The notes beneath the pieces were generated by a model. The model did no database searches. It had not been told where the DNA came from and saw only the letters and a list, made by a program, of their open reading frames with translations. From JAXDLH01 sp034666705 (lineage in GTDB: Bacteria; Chloroflexota; UBA6077; SHYK01), in NCBI GenBank assembly GCA_034666705.1, contig JAXDLH010000335.1:1-6688 (forward strand): DNA of 6,688 bases, written 5' to 3'. The position numbers and the translations under genes were made by a program. Positions 5,761 through 6,688 of this stretch are shown piece after piece (position 1 is the first letter of the stretch; each line of letters starts with the position of its first letter).

Positions 5761-6174
5761 CTAGCTTTGCGGCTCCGTCACCTTGGCGGGCTCGAAGACG
5801 AGTGAGGCAGAGTTCAGGCAGTAGCGCAGGCCCGTGGGCCGCGGGCCGTCGTCGAACACGTGGCCCAGGTGCGCGTCGCAGCGGGCGCAGAGGATCTCGA
5901 CGCGGCGCATGCCGTAGCTCGTGTCGGTGTGCGTCTCGACGTTGTCCATTGTGATCGGCGCGAAGAAGCTCGGCCAGCCGGTGCCCGACTCGAACTTCGC
6001 GTCGGCGTTGAACAGCGGCAGCCCGCAGCATACGCAGCTATACGTGCCCGGCTCGTGGTTGTCGAAGTAGATCCCGCAAAACGCCGGCTCGGTCCCCTTG
6101 CCCCGCGCCACCTCGTACTGCTCGGGGGTAAGCTGTGCGCGCCACTCGGCATCCGTCTTCGTGATCTTTTCCAT
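5761..6174 (-). CDS. msrB: Peptide-methionine (R)-S-oxide reductase MsrB
   Basis: A complete 137-residue MsrB, which reduces the R epimer of methionine sulfoxide in proteins after oxidative damage, usually with thioredoxin as reductant. The four zinc ligands are C47 and C50 (SCVCCG) and C96 and C99 (CARCDAHLGHVF). The GTGWPSF core is at 64-70, and the catalytic Cys is C119 in RYCLNSASL, so the enzyme should be active. C49, inside the first CxxC, is an extra cysteine. C33 in GTEPAFCG is common in this branch. There is no signal peptide, so it acts in the cytosol. ATG 6174 is preceded by GGAG at 6185-6182 with seven-base spacing. The DUF1003 gene lies 123 bp upstream on the same strand; a TACAAT box between them suggests msrB has its own promoter. 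No msrA is in view. Confidence 0.97.
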   Translation of the reverse strand: MEKITKTDAEWRAQLTPEQYEVARGKGTEPAFCGIYFDNHEPGTYSCVCCGLPLFNADAKFESGTGWPSFFAPITMDNVETHTDTSYGMRRVEILCARCDAHLGHVFDDGPRPTGLRYCLNSASLVFEPAKVTEPQS

Positions 6175-6215
6175 TGAATAGCTCCATTCCCCTGTGCACC
6201 GTCCTGCGCGGCAGC

Positions 6216-6234
6216 CGCGGCCACGGTGGCCGCG
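6216..6234 (-). repeat. Near-perfect GC palindrome in the msrB leader
   Basis: CGCGGCCAC (6216-6224) and GTGGCCGCG (6226-6234) are inverted copies around one base. In RNA they would form a hairpin of seven or eight pairs about 42 bases before the msrB start. It could end the upstream DUF1003 transcript, act in the msrB leader, or bind a protein as DNA. No T-run follows. Confidence 0.4.
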
Positions 6235-6266
6235 AGTCGCGCGCCGTGCTGGCGTCTCATCCGCAA

Positions 6267-6272
6267 ATTGTA
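6267..6272 (-). promoter_or_regulatory. Candidate -10 box for msrB
   Basis: TACAAT on the minus strand, one mismatch from consensus, in an otherwise very GC-rich stretch between the DUF1003 stop and msrB. The -35 position (GCCGTG near 6295-6290) is weak. The leader would be about 85 bases and would include the 6216-6234 hairpin. Confidence 0.4.
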
Positions 6273-6297
6273 GTGCGCGGCCCGCCCCGCACGGCGC

Positions 6298-6688
6298 CTA
6301 TTCCGCCCGCGCGTCGCCCGCAGGCGCGTCGCCCGCAGGCGCGTCGCCCGCAGGCGCATCGCCCGAACGTGTGTTGCCCGCGGGCGCGTTGGCCGCCGGC
6401 GCACTTCTCTCCGGCTGGTTGCCCTCCGGCGCGTGCAGCAGGTGGTGGAGCAGTTCCATCTGCTGCTCCTGGAGCTGCATCAGCTCGTTCCACTGGCGAA
6501 GCCGCAGGTCCTCCATCCGGCCGTGCAACTCCTCGATCAGCGTCTCGGCGTGCAGGTTCGTCCGCAGGTCCAGCTCGGCCTGCAGCCGGTCCTTGGCCGA
6601 CTGGCGGTTCTGGCTCATCATGATGATTGGCGCCGCATACGCCGCCTGCATGCTCAAGCCGAGGTTGAGCAGGATGAACGGATACGGG
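6298..6688 (-). CDS. DUF1003 membrane protein, C-terminal part (5' end outside the window)
   Basis: The frame is open to the window edge, giving 129 visible residues. PYPFILLNLGLSMQAAYAAP (1-20) is the end of the second membrane helix of DUF1003, followed by IIMMSQNRQSAKDRLQAELD (21-40), the family's diagnostic cytosolic junction. Residues 31-84 form a long charged helix, likely a coiled coil (AETLIEELHGRMEDLRLRQW region). The last 35 or so residues are a low-complexity tail of pentapeptides A-G-D-A-P, unusual for the family, which normally ends after the helix. The function of DUF1003 is unknown; it is a small two-helix inner-membrane protein. Inner ATG/TTG codons near 6651-6657 are not the real start, since family sequence continues upstream. 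The stop is TAG at 6298-6300. Confidence 0.9.
   Translation of the reverse strand, partial: PYPFILLNLGLSMQAAYAAPIIMMSQNRQSAKDRLQAELDLRTNLHAETLIEELHGRMEDLRLRQWNELMQLQEQQMELLHHLLHAPEGNQPERSAPAANAPAGNTRSGDAPAGDAPAGDAPAGDARAE
6311..6400 (-). repeat. 15-bp tandem repeat coding an AGDAP pentapeptide tail
   Basis: Three identical copies of GCGTCGCCCGCAGGC (6311-6325, 6326-6340, 6341-6355) are followed by three degenerate copies (6356-6370, 6371-6385, 6386-6400). The unit is a multiple of three, so changes in copy number keep the frame of the DUF1003 gene. On the minus strand it encodes A-G-D-A-P repeats. Confidence 0.9.

Noticed and set aside
6311..6400. Tandem repeats considered as a CRISPR array
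   Set aside because: The units are contiguous 15-mers without spacers and encode a pentapeptide repeat.
5814..6404. A 196-codon Arg-rich minus-strand frame
   Set aside because: It is a frame-shifted shadow of msrB extended through the GC-rich leader and the repeat.
1..6688. tRNA and rRNA genes
   Set aside because: I saw no tRNA-like T-loop and anticodon arrangement and no rRNA-like conserved stretch on either strand.

Overview
This is a GC-rich window, probably from an uncultured soil or environmental bacterium. DUF6194, a RibD-C type reductase and an APH-fold kinase are gene types common in Actinomycetota and Chloroflexota. The pair of a leader-less NMT1-like binding protein and an ornithine cyclodeaminase-like enzyme is common in uncultured environmental lineages. 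I cannot assign a phylum from the sequence alone.

Layout, left to right. Bases 1-312 hold no gene I can identify. Two plus-strand genes follow: a DUF6194 protein (313-798) and a dihydrofolate-reductase-family protein (924-1484). A compact hairpin (1491-1514) separates the second from a convergent APH-fold phosphotransferase (1521-2489, minus). Next is about 690 bp of gene debris (2490-3180). It carries the N-terminus of a SAM methyltransferase (2607-2804) and, overlapping it in another frame, the N-terminus of a HAD hydrolase (2785-2913), both broken.

The right half is all on the minus strand. An operon runs from a near-consensus promoter (5248-5277), with an adjacent inverted repeat that could be an operator. 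It reads through an NMT1/THI5-type substrate-binding protein (4324-5215) into an ornithine cyclodeaminase/mu-crystallin-family oxidoreductase (3181-4284). The binding-protein gene is split by one extra base in a G-rich tract at 4702-4712. No transporter permease or ATPase is present. Upstream, 5225-5760 holds the promoter, a 24-residue remnant of a ribbon-helix-helix antitoxin with its own -10 box, and a strong hairpin, but no secure gene. Then come msrB (5761-6174), a methionine-R-sulfoxide reductase, and the 3' part of a DUF1003 membrane protein (6298-6688) that runs off the window and ends in a pentapeptide repeat tail.

I found no convincing new multi-gene system. The points most worth a second look are the frameshifted binding-protein/cyclodeaminase operon with its unusual active-site residues, the cluster of gene fragments, the leaderless antitoxin remnant, and the atypical ATP-binding lobe of the APH-fold kinase.
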